Source: Cryptomeria japonica
Lineage: Eukaryota; Streptophyta; Pinopsida; Cupressales; Cupressaceae
Length of the DNA stretch: 64,000 nucleotides
Assembly: GCF_030272615.1 (NCBI RefSeq)
Contig: NC_081406.1
Coordinates: forward strand, 244,893,218 to 244,957,217
Reading direction: 5' to 3'
The first letter of the stretch is position 1, and each line of letters opens with the position of its first letter. The notes beneath the pieces were generated by a model. That model had not been told where the DNA came from, searched no databases, and was given only the letters and a program-made list of their open reading frames with translations. Shown here one piece after another: positions 24,331 through 37,503 of the stretch. The position numbers were made by a program, and so were the translations under genes.

Positions 24331-24699
24331 AGATGGCGTCGAGCATGAAGGGCGGTTGCAGGGTTCGTGCTAGAGCATCAATGCCTTAGCTCATGGGCGG
24401 TTTCTGTTTGCCTATGCTCGGGGGAAGGGCATAAGGTTTTCTTGCAAGGAGGGGAGGATTTGTCTTCTGGGTGGCTGGTGGCGGTGGTGGTGTGGTGATC
24501 TGTGGGTGGAGGGTTTGTGCTAAGCGCGACAGGGGCTCAGGTTTTCCTGTTGTTTCATGGATAGCCTATGGGGTGAGGGGGCTTTGGTCTGTTTTGCCCT
24601 TTGGTGGTTCTCACAAGGGGTGGGTGTTCGGTTATTAGCAGAGGTGTGTGGATTCCTCATTCATCTCCCTTTGGGGTGTGATTTTACTGTGTGGTGTGA

Positions 24700-26100
24700 T
24701 GTCTAGTACTGGAGGAGATGCCTCGGGGGCATCAACTGACATGGATTTTTGTGTTGTGTTGGGTTCAAAATCCCCATCCCAAGGTATCAAGACTTTGGAT
24801 AATAATCTTTTTGTTTCAGATTCGGGCTTTGGTAGTGTTGGTATGCCTAATGGCTCTTGGATTACAAAGACTAATGGCTGTCTCGAGAGATGCAGTGAGA
24901 GGCCGAAATTGGTAATTCCTCCGGAGATGATAGCTGAAGATGTTGAATAATTTTCAAATCACTCGTTATATTGCAAGTTTTTGGGGATGAGGGTTTCTCT
25001 ACAGTTTTTGGAGAACTGGGCTCAGAGGACCTGGGCATCGGAAGAGGAAATGGATATTATGTTGTTGGCTAACAATTATTTCATGGTTGCTTTTAATTGC
25101 ATGGATGACCGCAATAGGGTCTTTGGAGGAGGCCCATATTTTTATAACCAAGTGGGTTTGTTCATCAAACCTTGGCATGCGAGATTTAACCCTTCAGAGG
25201 AACTCCCGAATTGGGTCCCAATGTGGGTTTGACCTCATTTTCTAGTGGAATGCTGTCGGGAGGATGTGTTGTGGATGCTCACTTCATTGCTTGGGAAGCC
25301 TGTTGGATCTTCAATGCAAACCTTGGGGAGAAAGGTAATGAATTTCTCTCATATCTATGTTGAAATTGATCTTAGTAAGCCTTGGCCTGATTCTATAGAT
25401 ATGTGTGTGGGCTCTTATTCTTGGGTCCAACAGTTGGATTATGAGACTACCATTTCGATGTCGTCTATGTCATGAGTATGGTCATTTGTAGCACAAGTGC
25501 CCTAGGTCTAAATCGATTGAGCATCAACCTCAACAACCTTCCTATAACCTTTATGGGGCTGATAAAGGAAAAGCATCCATGTCTGGTGAGGTTGTGGGTG
25601 CTGATGGTTTTGTCCTAGTTAAGACAAAGAAAAGGAATTGGGGTCAAAAGAGGTATTTGAAGGAGAGACAGGAGGAGGATACCTTTAATAGATTTGAAGC
25701 CTTGGATGATCTTAGCCAACAGAAGGTGGATCCGGGGTTGGTTCCTGATAGTGTGAACTTGGATACTATGTAGGTTCGGCGGGTGGTTTAGAGTCAACAA
25801 ATGGATATGGATCAACAGGCAGTGGCTCAGGAGGGACCCATTTCTTGTGTTGAAGTGAAGATGGTTGGTGGGGATGTTTCTCCTACAGCACAAAAATTGG
25901 ACTTTGCTGGGGTTAAAAGTAATAAGATCTCTTCACATCTAGGTCTTCTTCAGAAAGACATTAAAAAAGGAGCAACAGAGAAGATTTCGAAGGCTGGCAG
26001 AAAGAAGGACTTGGATAAGATCAAATTGATGGGTGAGAATTTGGTTGAGTCTAGGTCAGTAAAGACTCTGGATTCTCATTTTTCTAATCCCTTGAAATGA
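24700..26100 (+). pseudogene. LINE ORF1 (nucleic-acid binding protein, broken)
   Basis: A plausible start is MSSTGGDASGASTD at 24700. The DUF4283-like domain, an RNA-binding-like fold found in plant LINE ORF1, runs through about 24960-25430 (FLENWAQRTW, then FGGGPYFYNQVGLFIKPWH). A CX2CX4HX4C zinc knuckle, CRLCHEYGHL-stop-HKC, is at 25459-25500 with a stop inside. The lysine-rich tail runs to the TGA at 26098-26100. Stops at 24948 and 25230 and frame changes around 25445 break the frame. ORF1 protein would coat the LINE RNA. Confidence 0.85.
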
Positions 26101-29100
26101 TTGTGCTATCATGGAATGTTGGGGGCTTGAACAATGGCCCTAGACAAAAAGTTGTTTGGGAATTGATAAGGAGTCATTCACCTCATATCATTTTCTTGCA
26201 GGAAACAATTATCAATGGAAAGTATGTTGGGTCTAGTGCCAAAGCTACGAGTGAGAGGCGAATGTCATTGTATTGAGGCATACGGCTCCTCTGGAGGTGT
26301 GACGTCTCTTTGGAACCCCTTGAGGATTCATCCTATATGGCGGGCTTCTTCCAAATCATCTTTATCTGGGGTTGCTTCTAGTCTTGAGACTGGGGAGTAT
26401 ATCTTGCTTACTAACATTTATGCCCCCAATAATCTTCATGGTAAGAATAAATTGTGGTCTCATATTACTTTTATGCATGGATTTTTTCCTTTCCATCCAT
26501 GGATTATGGTGGGATATTTCAATGCCATCTGAGAGTGGAGTGAGAACAAGGGTGGTGTTATGCAGTTGGAGCCTTCTTGCTTCCTTCTTCAGGATAGTAT
26601 ATCAACCTTGAATCTTGTTGACATCAAGCCCACTTATGGTTTTTTTACTTGGAATAATAGGAGGATAGGGGAGCATTGGATTGCGGAGAGGCTGGATCAC
26701 TTTCTGGTTTCTAGTTTTTAGGTTGGTGGGGGGTGGTCCACATGCTCTGAGATTTTAGATTGGAGAGGTTCGGACCACTAGCCCATCAAATTAGTGTCTT
26801 CTTCTGATCGGATTGCTCATGATCCTTTATTCAAATTCCATCTTATGTGGTTGTGAGACTCTTCTTTACAGGATCATGTTGCAAAGTGGTGGAAGAAAGG
26901 GAGGCCATCCTTTGGCATTGCTATTTACACTTTTGCCAAGCAGCTGCAATTTGTTAAGTTTTAGTTTAAACGGTGGAATTGTCAGTGTTTTGGTAATTTT
27001 TTTTATACCAAGACAACTTCTTAATTAGAATTTAATGGCATTACTAGAGAGATAAGAGAGCATGGAATGTCAGAAGCCCTTCTTAGGGAGGAAGGCAGGG
27101 CAGTCAAGGTTTTAGAGGAGTGGGAGCTTAGGGAGGAAATCTACTGGAAATAGAGAGCTCGAATTGATTGGCTTCAAGCGGGGGATAAGAATATTTCATT
27201 CTTCTTCAATTCAGTGAAAGAAAGAAGATATGACAACTCCATCCCTATTCTAGTTAATGATAGAGGTGAGTAGTGTTTATCCTTGCATGAGATTTCTAAG
27301 GAGTCTAAGAGGTATTTCCAATCCCTTTGTAGTGAGAATTCTCAGAGTGAATCAGAGGAGGAAAACTAGGTTCTTGCTTGCATTCCTTCTCTAGTTACTA
27401 GGGAGATGAATGAGAAGCTTATGGGTCCTATTTTGTTGGATGAACTTGAGAGGATTGTTTTCCATATGAAGAAGGGGAAAGCTCCTGGACCGGGTGGGTT
27501 TCCGATTGAGTTCTATCAATAATTTTGGGATATTATCGAATTGGACTTATTGGAGGTGGTCCAAGAGTCCTAGAGGAATAAGAAAATGCTTCGAGCTTTG
27601 AATGCGACTTTCATTGCTCTCATCTCCAAGTGTGATGGGGCTGATCGGTTAGGCTAGTTCTACCCTATATCTCTCTGTAGTGTGATTTATAAGATTATTT
27701 CTAAGCTAATAGCGGAAAGGTTGAAGAAATGGCTTGGGGGTATCATTTCTGAGGAGCATAGTGGTTTTGTGGAGGGTTGTCAAATCTTGGATGAAGTGGT
27801 CATTGCTACTGATACCATTCATTCTATGAAAGCTTCCAAAGAAAAAGCTATGTTTATCAAAATGGATAGGGGAAAGGATTATGATAGAGTTTGTTGGTCC
27901 TTTCTCCAAAAGATTATTACGGCCTTTGGTTTTGCTGATGAATGGATCTAATAGGTAATGAGTTGTGTTTCGTCTATCTCATTCTCTGTACTAATTAATG
28001 GAGATCATACCAAGTTGTTTGGCGTGTCCAGGGATCTTCATCAAGGGGACCCTCTCTCCCCGTACTTATTTATTCTTTTGGCTGAGGGTCTGGGGAGATT
28101 GATAAAGTATAATTTGGGAATGGGTATTATTCATGGTTGGAGTTGGGGTAATGACATACCTCCTCAGTCTCATTTGTAGTTTGTGGATGATACGACCCTA
28201 ATGGGACTTGATAGGATAAGAGAAGCTATAAATCTATGTAAAGTCTTGGATGTTTATCTTGCTTCTTTTGACCAGTTGATCAATGAGGGTAAATCTTCCA
28301 TTTTCTTCTTCAACACACTTGGAGCTATTCAATTGATCATTGCTCATATCTTGAGTTTCTAGGTCGGTTCTCTTCCTTTGACTTACCTGGTATTCCTATC
28401 TCTGCTGGTAACCCTCCCAAGGACTCTTGGCAGGGTATTCTAGACAAATTTCACATGAAGGTTGAACATTGGATGTGCATATGGTTATCCTTTGCTAGGC
28501 GGGTTCAACTAATCCAGTCGGTGGTTCATGCTCTTCCGATTTATAGGTGTATGCTCCAATTTGCCCCAAAGTAGTTTGTGAAGGAATTGGATTCTTTGGC
28601 AAGGCAATTATTATGGGCAGGCAACCTATCCTCCTCTAAATGGAGTCTTGTAAAATGAGACTAGGTGTGCAACCCGAAACGGTTGGGTGGGCTTGGCTTA
28701 AGGCAGACTACTTTATTTGGGGATACTTTGGTGGCAAAATTATACTGGAGGTGGTGTGTTGAATAGGATCAAGGCTGGGCTAGGATTTTGTCTTACAAGT
28801 ATTTGCAGAGGATTCCAAAGGAGGAAATCCCAAGATAGCCGATTGTGGGAAAAGGCTCTATGATTTGGAGTACTCTTAAGAAAGGGGTTGCCCTGATAAA
28901 AGAAAGACTATTTTGGATCTGTAAGAGGGGGCAAGAGGTGCTATTTTGGTTCGATTCTTAGGATGGCTACCCTCCCATTATTGATCAGTTTCCTAATTTA
29001 GTGAACCTTTGCCAGAGGTTCCTTGAGGCAGGGTGGTCTAGAGTGAGCGACTTTAAGTTTGTTTATAGGTGTGGGCATTTAGAGATGGTGTTGTGGAAGA

Positions 29101-30393
29101 TGCCTAATGAATGGTCGGTTGTTGGTATGGACGAAGACTACGCTGAGCTTCATGGAATTGTGGCTAGTAGACACTGTAGTTCCCTTCAGGATAGGGATAG
29201 ACTTGCTTGGTCCCCGAATCCTAAGGGTGTTTTTACTATTGCCAATGGGTACCGGGAGTTGTCCTATAGATTGGAGGGGAGGGAAGTGCAATGGTGGAAA
29301 TATGCTTGGAACAAATTCTCTTGGCTGAAGTGTAACTATTTTGCTTGGACTTTGGCTTAAATAGATGTCTAACCTGGGACAATATTTGCAAGTGTGGGTT
29401 CCATGGTCCTTCCATCTGTATTTTGCGTGGTAATGGGGAGGAGGATTCTTCAAACCTGTTCTTTAGATGCCATTTCTTGATGCAGATCTTGCATTACTGG
29501 TGGGGCATGTGGAAACATCCTTGTGTTCACACGGATTCTCTAGTGGAGTTTTGGAGTAGTTTGGGTAGGCCTCCTATTTCGTCATCTTTTCTTCAGATTG
29601 TGTGGCATATTGGGCCCATTTTCATACTTTGGCAGATCTAGCTAGAGAGAAATAGGAGGATCTTTCAAGAAATCAGACCGATAGTTCAGCAAGTGTGGAA
29701 TAGAATAATTGGGATGATCTAATAGATTGTGGAAGCTAAATGTGAGGTGAATTTTCCTCTAGATAGAGGAGAGGCTGAAATTGTGAGTAGGTTGGGTTTG
29801 CAGGAGATGTCTCCTATCTCTGCCTTTGTCAGGAGAGGTAGACGTGTTAGGAAGAAGGTTCAAAGGGTGGGAAGATGGTTTCCCCGTTAGGATGACTGCA
29901 TTAAGATTAACATTGATGGCTCCTCTCGTGGTAATTTGGGTCCTGTTGGGATTGGAGGTGTTGGTAGGAACCGTTTGGGGGATGTGGTTTTCTTTTTTTA
30001 GTGTATAAAGGGCAACGGGCTAATAATTTTATGGAGGGATTAGCAATTCTCTATGCCTTTGAACATGCATATGAGTTGGAGTGGCGTAAGGTTATCCGCA
30101 AATCGAAGTTGCAGATTATTGTTAATCTATTGATTGAGCAGAAGGTGAGTGGGATTAATTGGCAGCTAGCAAGGATTGTTCACCAGATTTTGCAAATTAG
30201 TGCTATGATGGAGAAGGTGTCTTTCATCCACATTCCTCATGAATGGAATAGAGAATATGATTGTTTGGCTAAGTGGGCTTCGGAACATGGTGATGATTGG
30301 AAAGTTGAGGGTTGGGAGCATCTTTCCTCTGATTACTGTCAGGATTTGCATAGGATTTTTGTTGAGGATATGGATAGTTATGAAGCTGGTTGA
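26097..30393 (+). pseudogene. LINE ORF2: endonuclease, RT, RNase H (broken)
   Basis: Its ATG at 26097 overlaps the ORF1 stop (ATGA). The endonuclease start MIVLSWNVGGLNNGPRQKVV continues to IIFLQET near 26190-26210. The RT region spans about 27410-28320, with KGKAPGPGGFPIEFYQ near 27473, QGDPLSPYLF near 28042 and the active-site FVDD at 28180-28191. The zf-RVT-like region is near 29190-29480. RNase H starts at KINIDGSSRGN near 29902 and ends by 30393 with HIPHEWNREYDCLAKWAS. Many stops (for example 26274, 27521, 27949, 28177, 29358 and 29999) make it inactive. Confidence 0.88.
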
Positions 30394-30480
30394 TAACTTG
30401 TTTGGTTTGTTGTTCTCTTCTGGAGCTTTGGGGATCTGGTTTTCTTATTCCAATCAGAGAGATAAATGCAAGAGATAGTT

Positions 30481-30949
30481 TTGTTGTCTTAAATATGTAG
30501 TGGAGTTATGGGTTTTCTCTTTTATCAAGTTACTTTTAGATGTTGAAAAGGTAAACCAGAGTGTGCAAGATTTTGATATTTTTTTTATGTAGTAGATTTG
30601 TATCTTCAATGTGAGTTTCATAGTAGAATTCTTTTTGCCACTATTCGTTCATGGGATTCTTCTCCTATGGGACTTAAGAAACAATACAAGGATATTTGGC
30701 CTAGCAAAAGGACATAAAGTATATTGGTTTTATGGACAACTGTTGGATGGCTTGATTTTGAAGATACATCTATACAAACTAATATTTTATATTTTGAGAT
30801 CTCTATTGTAAGGGATTATTATTAGTAGGGGGAGTTATAGATGTATATAGATAATATGGCAAGTATAATTTCCCTTTGTCATTGATGTCAAAGAGGGAGA
30901 AGTATTGTTTTAAATGTGCAATGTTGCCGTCAATTACAAAGGGGGAGAT
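30481..30949 (+). mobile_element. 3' internal tail of a second copia element
   Basis: No recognisable protein remains, but the segment ends with the purine run GGGGGAGAT (30941-30949) directly before an LTR start, as in copia 3' ends. A second GGGGGAG run is near 30829. The boundary with the LINE is not defined. Confidence 0.55.
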
Positions 30950-32792
30950 TGTTGCACATATAAGTTTATGTTGTCATTTATGTCAAACTTGTTGGTGGTC
31001 CAAATGTTGGTTTGAAAGTGATTCGATTGAGTTTTGATATAGTGGTTGGATATGTAAGAAATTAATAGGATATACAATTGAAGTTGATGAGAATTTTATA
31101 TTTTTGGTAATTGGTTCTGAAGTTTGGATGATCCAGATATAGTAAAAAGGTGTATGAATGTATTGCAGATTATATGTAGTATGCTGGTAAATATCTATGA
31201 TAATGAAATAAGGTGTTTTCAATACTATGTGGATATTTTGTCTTTCTCTGGAATGAGGAAGGTGTATTTTAGATAAGTGTGTGTATATATTTGCTTGTGG
31301 AGAACCAACGAGATGGCACAGAAGGTTCTCTGTTTTGATTGTGACAAATGACTATAGAGTTGATGCAGATGTGTGGAATGTAATTACAAGATGTTTTTGC
31401 CTGTAAAGGTTGAAGGGGTATCTCAGTTTCTAATTGTTCCAGTGAATAGTTTGTCTTGTCATTTTGGTTTAGTTATGTGAAATGGTGTAATTATGTATAA
31501 AAGTTGTGCGGATGAATGGAAAATTTCTAAAGGTGTTCTTGATGGAAAATATTGATTGTATGTTGTGTTTTTGAAGGATTCATGACCTTTTGCTTGGTTT
31601 GAAAACTATACAATTGCTTTAGGTGACTGTTCCAGCGAACAATATCTTTGTCTGATGTTTTTGGTTGTATTAGACAGGTATCAGATAGATATGTGGATTG
31701 GAGAGGAACAATTTTGGAAGATTGATCTCTTGATATTTTATTTTTTAAGTGGACAAATTTTCTACTGTAAGAATTATTTGGGTTTGTATTTAGGGATAAT
31801 GTAGTTAGAGGACTTTGCAAAGGAATGTGTTGCATTCCCTAACTTGCAAGTACTAAAAAGGTGTTGTGCATCATTGATCTATATTCCCTAGCACTTTATA
31901 TATTTTTTCTGATGGGATCTGCAAGTCTTATTTTTTGGTCTGGATTAAAAGTTTGAGTAAAATAGATTGGTATGAGTAAAATGCTTTATCTTGTGAAGCT
32001 GACTTATGTGTCCTGGTTTGAGTGGTCACGTGTGGTGAGTGTAGAACCCTTTTGGATATATTGGAAGGTGTGTCAACATGGTGTGAATCTTTGCAAGTCT
32101 CTTTTGCCTTCTGCATTTTTTTATAGATCATTTGGGTCCTATAGTGCACATACATGCTACATCTTTTATAGGCCGGCCTAATAGAGGATATCGTAGATCC
32201 ATTTGATATATAAAGGATAGAATAATTGGGTAAATGATGCATGATTCAAGTCTAAGGTAATATACGACATGTGAAGCTAATGCAAAGTAATTCAAGGGTT
32301 CGGATGTGGTACTGTATAGTAATGAAGCCTAGATCATATGAGTATTAAAATGTGAACTATTATTTGCATATTGGCAGATCCCATTCTCTTGCAGTTCAAT
32401 CTCTTGACTTTATTATATCTGGACAAATATTTTGTATCTTGCCTTGAAGAAGTGATCTTCAACTGAGCAACTCTTTTGTATCTTTCCCTAAGGTTGTGCA
32501 CCTTATCCTGCAAGTTCAGAGCAATGAGCTCCCTAACCTATGGCCTAAAAGTTAGTAAGCAATTTAATACATATATTGTGAGTGTTATTCTCATAGTGGT
32601 TTTTCCCAGTTTGGGTTTTCCACATAAAAATCCTAGTGTTCTTGTGTGGGTGTACTTATTGCATCAATTATTTACTTTCATGTATTTATAATGAATTTTT
32701 TATACTAAAGACTTAATGAAATGAATGATTTGATTTGATCAAGTTTTACTGTATGCCGATTCAACCCCCCTCTCAACATCCGGTAGTGTTCA
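30950..32792 (+). repeat. 3' LTR of a second copia family, about 1.8 kb
   Basis: Starts TGTTGCACATATAAGTTTATG right after the polypurine tract and ends with the C-rich block TCAACCCCCCTCTCAAC and GTGTTCA. It shares only the short TTGTCAT..ATGTCAA motif near its start with the LTR at 18612, so it is another family. No partner 5' LTR is in the window. Short frames such as 31527-31835 (minus) are incidental. Confidence 0.7.
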
Positions 32793-34621
32793 ATAGATGG
32801 TAAATTAGTAAGGTCAAATGACATCACCACACACTTTTATTTTCCATCAGGAGCTTAAAATTTAATATTAGTAGTATCACATTCAAGTAGAAAGATATGG
32901 TGGCTAGATTATTCTAAGTCTATTATGGAAACTATTGCATTAAATTTATTGAGGATCTCATCAATAATAGGTTTAGGGAACATATCCTTGATCATGATTT
33001 TTTTTACTCCTAAAAATCTACAGATATATAGCACAAGCTATCCTTTTTATAAAAAATGGTATATTGGAATAATACGAACTAGAAAAGGTGGAATAGCCCT
33101 ACCTAAAGAAATTTGTGCACTATTTATATAATCTCAAGTTCCTTTGCACGAAATAATATCAATATCTAGTCAAATATTACTTGGTGTACTAGTTGAAATA
33201 AATTTAATTTCATGATTACAAAATTTTTAAGGTGATAATCTATGAGCACTGATAAATATTGAGGCATGTTTGGTTAGAAGTTCATGCAATTTTGATGATT
33301 GAGTCAAGATTTACCAAATGGGACCCATTATAATAACTTTCCTACTTTGTGGTCTATGAGAGTTTATTTGTGGTTAGTAGTGTTAAATTATACCTACATT
33401 TCAAATATGTTCTAAAGGATGATCCTAATTGTTTGTAACCATTATGCTTCCACAACCATGTCATAGCCTCCTAGTGGTTATGTGAGATATTGATGGGTTT
33501 GGAGCTTACTTTGAGGCCTATGAGAGTGTATTTATGGTTAGCGGTGTTAAATTATACCTATATTTCAAAGAATTCCTAAAGGATGGTTCAAACTATTTAT
33601 AACCTATGTTCTCCCAAGACCACATGTGTCATAGCCTCTACATGGGAGAGCAAACATATTAGGTTATATATTATATTTTTCCACAAACATTTAGATATTC
33701 ATACATATATTTGTGTGTGCTACAATACCCCTATTATTAATAACTACATACTAACATGTTCTAGATATCAAAATTGTAGCATAGTCCTTCACTTGGTCAC
33801 TAACCATTTCTTTGTGGATTAGTATCTTGATGCCTAGTAAGTGGGGACAAAGATTAGTGTGCTTGGTATGTAACATGATGTCATATGGGATGAAATATTA
33901 GTTAATTATTTTTATTTGCCACTTGTTATGCTACAAAATTATCCTCAAATAATCTAGCTAATTTGAGATATTCCTTGAGAGTGGTAGGCCTATAAAAGTT
34001 TAGAATTTGGCAGAGATTTGATCTTCTAGGCCACTAATATTATTTTGTTTTATAAAATTTGCATCAAGTTCATTTCTTTGATTGGCTAGTTTTTCAAACC
34101 ATTTTTTTGTCATAGATTAAATGCACATTTTATAATTCAATTAAGGCCCCTATTAATTCATAATGTGTACTTAGATCAAACTAATTAAGTACCTCATGAA
34201 ACTATTACTATGTGAACAAAGGATATGAATTTTCCAACTATTAATAGCATTAAATAGCTTAATATTACAAGTGGAAAGATGGTATAAAAATATTTTATGC
34301 ATGAAAATTCTATAGATTGCAAAATTCTATTCTACTTCATATAACCAACTTGTGCGTTCATTCATTTGCTAGTGGAAAAACTATTATGTTTAGTTTTTGC
34401 TATCAAATTTTGATATTCTATATGAGAATCCATTTTTTATTTCTATATTTGATTGTGCATGTAATTTTATCATCAAACATTTTGAATCATATTTTGTGAT
34501 CCATCATCAAGATGATTCTTTCATCTTTATGATAAATCACAAAGCATGATTTGAAACATTGATGATAAAATTTTTATATATAATTGAGTCCAAAAATAAC
34601 AAATAAATATTATGTTTAACA
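32793..34621. other. Intergenic, no gene seen
   Basis: AT-rich DNA with short non-matching frames (32925-33131, 33583-33822, 34317-34499). Apart from the tandem duplication at 33346-33639 I see no structure. Confidence 0.6.
33346..33639. repeat. Tandem duplication, about 164-bp period
   Basis: TTTGTGGTCTATGAGAG at 33346 and TTTGAGGCCTATGAGAG at 33510 begin two diverged copies that run through GTGTTAAATTATACCTA and end at GTCATAGCCTC. Confidence 0.88.
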
Positions 34622-34626
34622 CATAT

Positions 34627-35835
34627 TGTTTGCCATTTGGAGGAATTGATTATATGTTGCATTGATGTTTTGTCATTGATGTCAACACTAGATGTTTTGG
34701 TTGCTTTATCGATATCCTTCTGGTCCCATTAAGTTGTTTGGTTTCTGGTTGGATTAGATCATGATGATTCGGTATGCTCCGGTATGTTTGGGTTATGGAA
34801 TTGGCTTATTCATGCTACTTAGATTCATGTTCAGTCAGTTGGTTTTGATCTAGTGATCAGATGCTATCCTGTATGCTGGCAAGCTTGGTTTGTTGTTCCG
34901 ACGAGGGTTTCACTGACATAGCTTTGTTGAAGATCTTTGATGATATGCATAAGTGGTGTTGGTGCAGCTTCTGGTGGAGATTCAGGATGCTGATGGTGAT
35001 CATATTCGAGACTTGATTGATTGGGATCATTGCTTTAGCGTGTGTGAACTTAAATTGGGTCCCAGTATTATCTAGGTCATGGACCGACTTAATGTAACAT
35101 GTGGATTGGACTTCTCGATGTGTTTTCGAGATGTATTATGGGCTGGATATTATTTGTTTGGTGTCAGGCCAACATGTTTTATAAATTATGTAATTATTTT
35201 ATTGTTTGGTGCCAACCTTATTGTTTGTGGTCGAGGGTTTGTATATATATGATGTAAGATCTCATTGTAGATCATCATGGAATGTAATAGGAGCGAATAA
35301 TGTAATTATCATTTAGGAAGAGGACTTGGTCGATCATTGGTGATCGAGTTGGGTTTATGTAAGAGGATTTAGTCCTCTAGTATTGAGCTTAACCAGAACT
35401 GTATTTAGGCATAGGAGATGCTATCTTTGCAATTCATTCTTTCCTTTGGATTGTAGTTCGGATTTTTATGTAGTCAGAGAGACTCCTTTTGTGATGAGTA
35501 GTGCACTCTAGGTTGTTGGCCTTCTTGCAAGTGTAGGCCCCTCAATTTTAATCACATACTTACTGCAAAAGTATTATCTGACTGTGTGTAGGCTTCCCAC
35601 CGTGGTTTTTCCCTTTATCAGGTTTTCCACGTACAAATCTTGGTGTCATGTGGATGGTATTTATTCTCTAATTGTTGTTTATGCTTAATTGGTTTATCTG
35701 CTATTTCGGTATTTGGTTTATGCATTCCAGTATTGATATTTTGGGTTCTAGTATTAGAGTTTTAATTGCTTAAGGCTCTGGTAATCTGGTGACAACTGAT
35801 TCGCCCCCCCCAGTTGTCTTCCGATTATTTGAACA
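34627..35835 (+). repeat. Solo copia LTR (same family as 18612-19854)
   Basis: It aligns along its length with the 5' LTR of the truncated copia element, from TGTTTGCCATTTGGAGG to the end near GAACA. CATAT flanks it at 34622-34626 and 35836-35840, a perfect 5-bp target duplication. No internal sequence remains, so it arose by recombination between two LTRs. Confidence 0.92.
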
Positions 35836-35840
35836 CATAT

Positions 35841-36459
35841 AAGTGTATACTTTTTCATATTTATTCATTGATGGATTATTCTTTTATATTAAGGGAACCA
35901 ATCTTAAAGCCAAGATCATCTAACATTTTTAGTTGGGAAAATTACTCTTGCAATGTAGGATACATTTTTAGAATTCTTTCTCCAAAATTTCCAAAGAAGT
36001 CTATGAGTGGTCTCAAGATGGATATAGCCACAAACCATAGTGAATACCCAAGGTTATTAAAAGCTACACCCAAGTTATATAAATAAATGATTAGCTTTAC
36101 ATAAGGATCATAATGATAATTTTTTAAAGCACGTGTTATGGTTTCACCTAAAAATATTAGTCTAGTAAAGAAATAATATGTGAAAAAAAATATTGCCTAA
36201 AAATAAGTACAAATATAATTATATCGATAATGGATAACAAGTATTGAATGTTTCTATATGAAGACATCCTCCTTAACAATAAAAATTAAATAAAAAATAT
36301 GACTTCAAGATTAACTCTCTTATACAACATCAAAATATAAGGTCCTCCTCATAAGGAGTTACTTATGAAATATAATGGGTCTGGAGTAAATCTAGTCAAT
36401 GCACTACTAAATAAATAAAATTTTACTATTGTTATAAAATTGATCATATACAAAAGTGT
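35841..36459. other. Intergenic, nothing recognised
   Basis: AT-rich DNA. The frame 35814-36086 begins inside the solo LTR and has no recognisable domain. Confidence 0.5.
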
Positions 36460-37160
36460 TAGGACAGAAGGATCTTCATTATGGTTGACATTATGGTTGG
36501 CAAGCAAGTTCATTCCTCCATCATTCTTTCTTCAAATCTTGGAGATTGGGTTCAATAGATTGATTATGAGGGATCCCTTTTTATGTGCTACAGTTGTCAC
36601 AAGTTGAGACATGTTATTACTATGTGTGTTTTTTCCTTTTGTAACCATATACATTATAATAATCTATGTAGGTTCCTTCCACCCCAAAGGCCCCTTGTTG
36701 GGGTTATGTAAATTGTTCTATTGTGGACAAAATGACTTCTCTTTGAATGACAAATGTAATGGTTTAGTTGAGGCTATATGATTCATTTTCTTCATTTTGG
36801 CTCCTTTTCCTTTGTCAAGTAAAATGATGTATTCACCTCTTTGTGTTTAGGTGACATTTCTAGTCACATCCAAAAGGATTTTGATTAAAAAAGCATTATA
36901 AAGCTAGATGAAAACAAAGATCTTACAAGCTTTTTGGATTTAAACTATTGTAGGTGGTGGTCTTGTTCATTGTTGGCATCTCCCCTACTACTTTTGTGTC
37001 CCACTTTTGGGGTGTTGTGGCTTGTTGTAGTGTTATTACTCTTGGTGTTTCATGGTGTTCTAGGTTGTTATAGGGTTATTTTCTTTCTTTTTTGTATGTG
37101 TTTGGTCCTTTTGATTCATAGCTCTAGTCAAAAGTGTTTACCATAATAAAATTAAAAGCT
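36460..37160 (+). mobile_element. LINE remnant (ORF1 zinc knuckle plus 3' end)
   Basis: In one frame 36540-36627 reads LGDWVQ-stop-IDYEGSLFMCYSCHK and on to HVITMC; the C/C/H/C spacing at 36586-36627 is a perfect CX2CX4HX4C knuckle. The same WVQQ(L/I)DYE context precedes the knuckle in the LINE at 25420-25500. The T/G-rich stretch 36934-37146 resembles LINE 3' UTR, ending near AATAAAATTAAAAG. ORF2 is missing, so it is internally deleted. Confidence 0.6.
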
Positions 37161-37503
37161 TAGACCATTATGTATTCATTTTATGCATATAGTATAGAAA
37201 TATCTATTACCAAAATTAGCATCTTCTAAATAAAATACATATAAAACATGTAAATGCTTTTTTAATTAAAATTTAGTTACTACACATTAGATTAAAACAA
37301 TCAACCAATTTTTATTATATCTATGTGAAAGACACATCTCTATAAATCATGTAAACAATTATAATACAAATAGTTCATAAAGCACCTTGACCATAATTAT
37401 TACTATTTTAAAAATAAATTATTTGTACTTTTTAATAAAACTTTATAAATTCACCTATTAGGAAAATCGTATATGTTGTGTATGATTTATGCATACATGC
37501 TTA

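Larger units (their letters stand above)
24330..30480 (+). mobile_element. L1-type LINE with RNase H, near full length, decayed
   Basis: It carries a G-rich 5' leader (about 24330-24699), ORF1 with a DUF4283-like region and zinc knuckle, and ORF2 with endonuclease, RT, zinc-binding and RNase H regions. That is the layout of plant L1 elements with an added RNase H. Its GC content is higher than the flanks. The 3' end is uncertain, with no clear poly-A or target duplication before copia-like sequence near 30480. Stops and frame changes occur throughout. Confidence 0.9.

Noticed and set aside
34627-35835. 3' LTR of the copia element starting at 18612
   Set aside because: It has its own perfect CATAT duplication on both sides, different from the GTATT flank of the element at 18612, so it is an independent solo LTR.
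36934-37146. Hydrophobic 70-residue frame that could be a membrane peptide
   Set aside because: It is the translation of a T/G-rich stretch typical of a LINE 3' UTR, with no other support.
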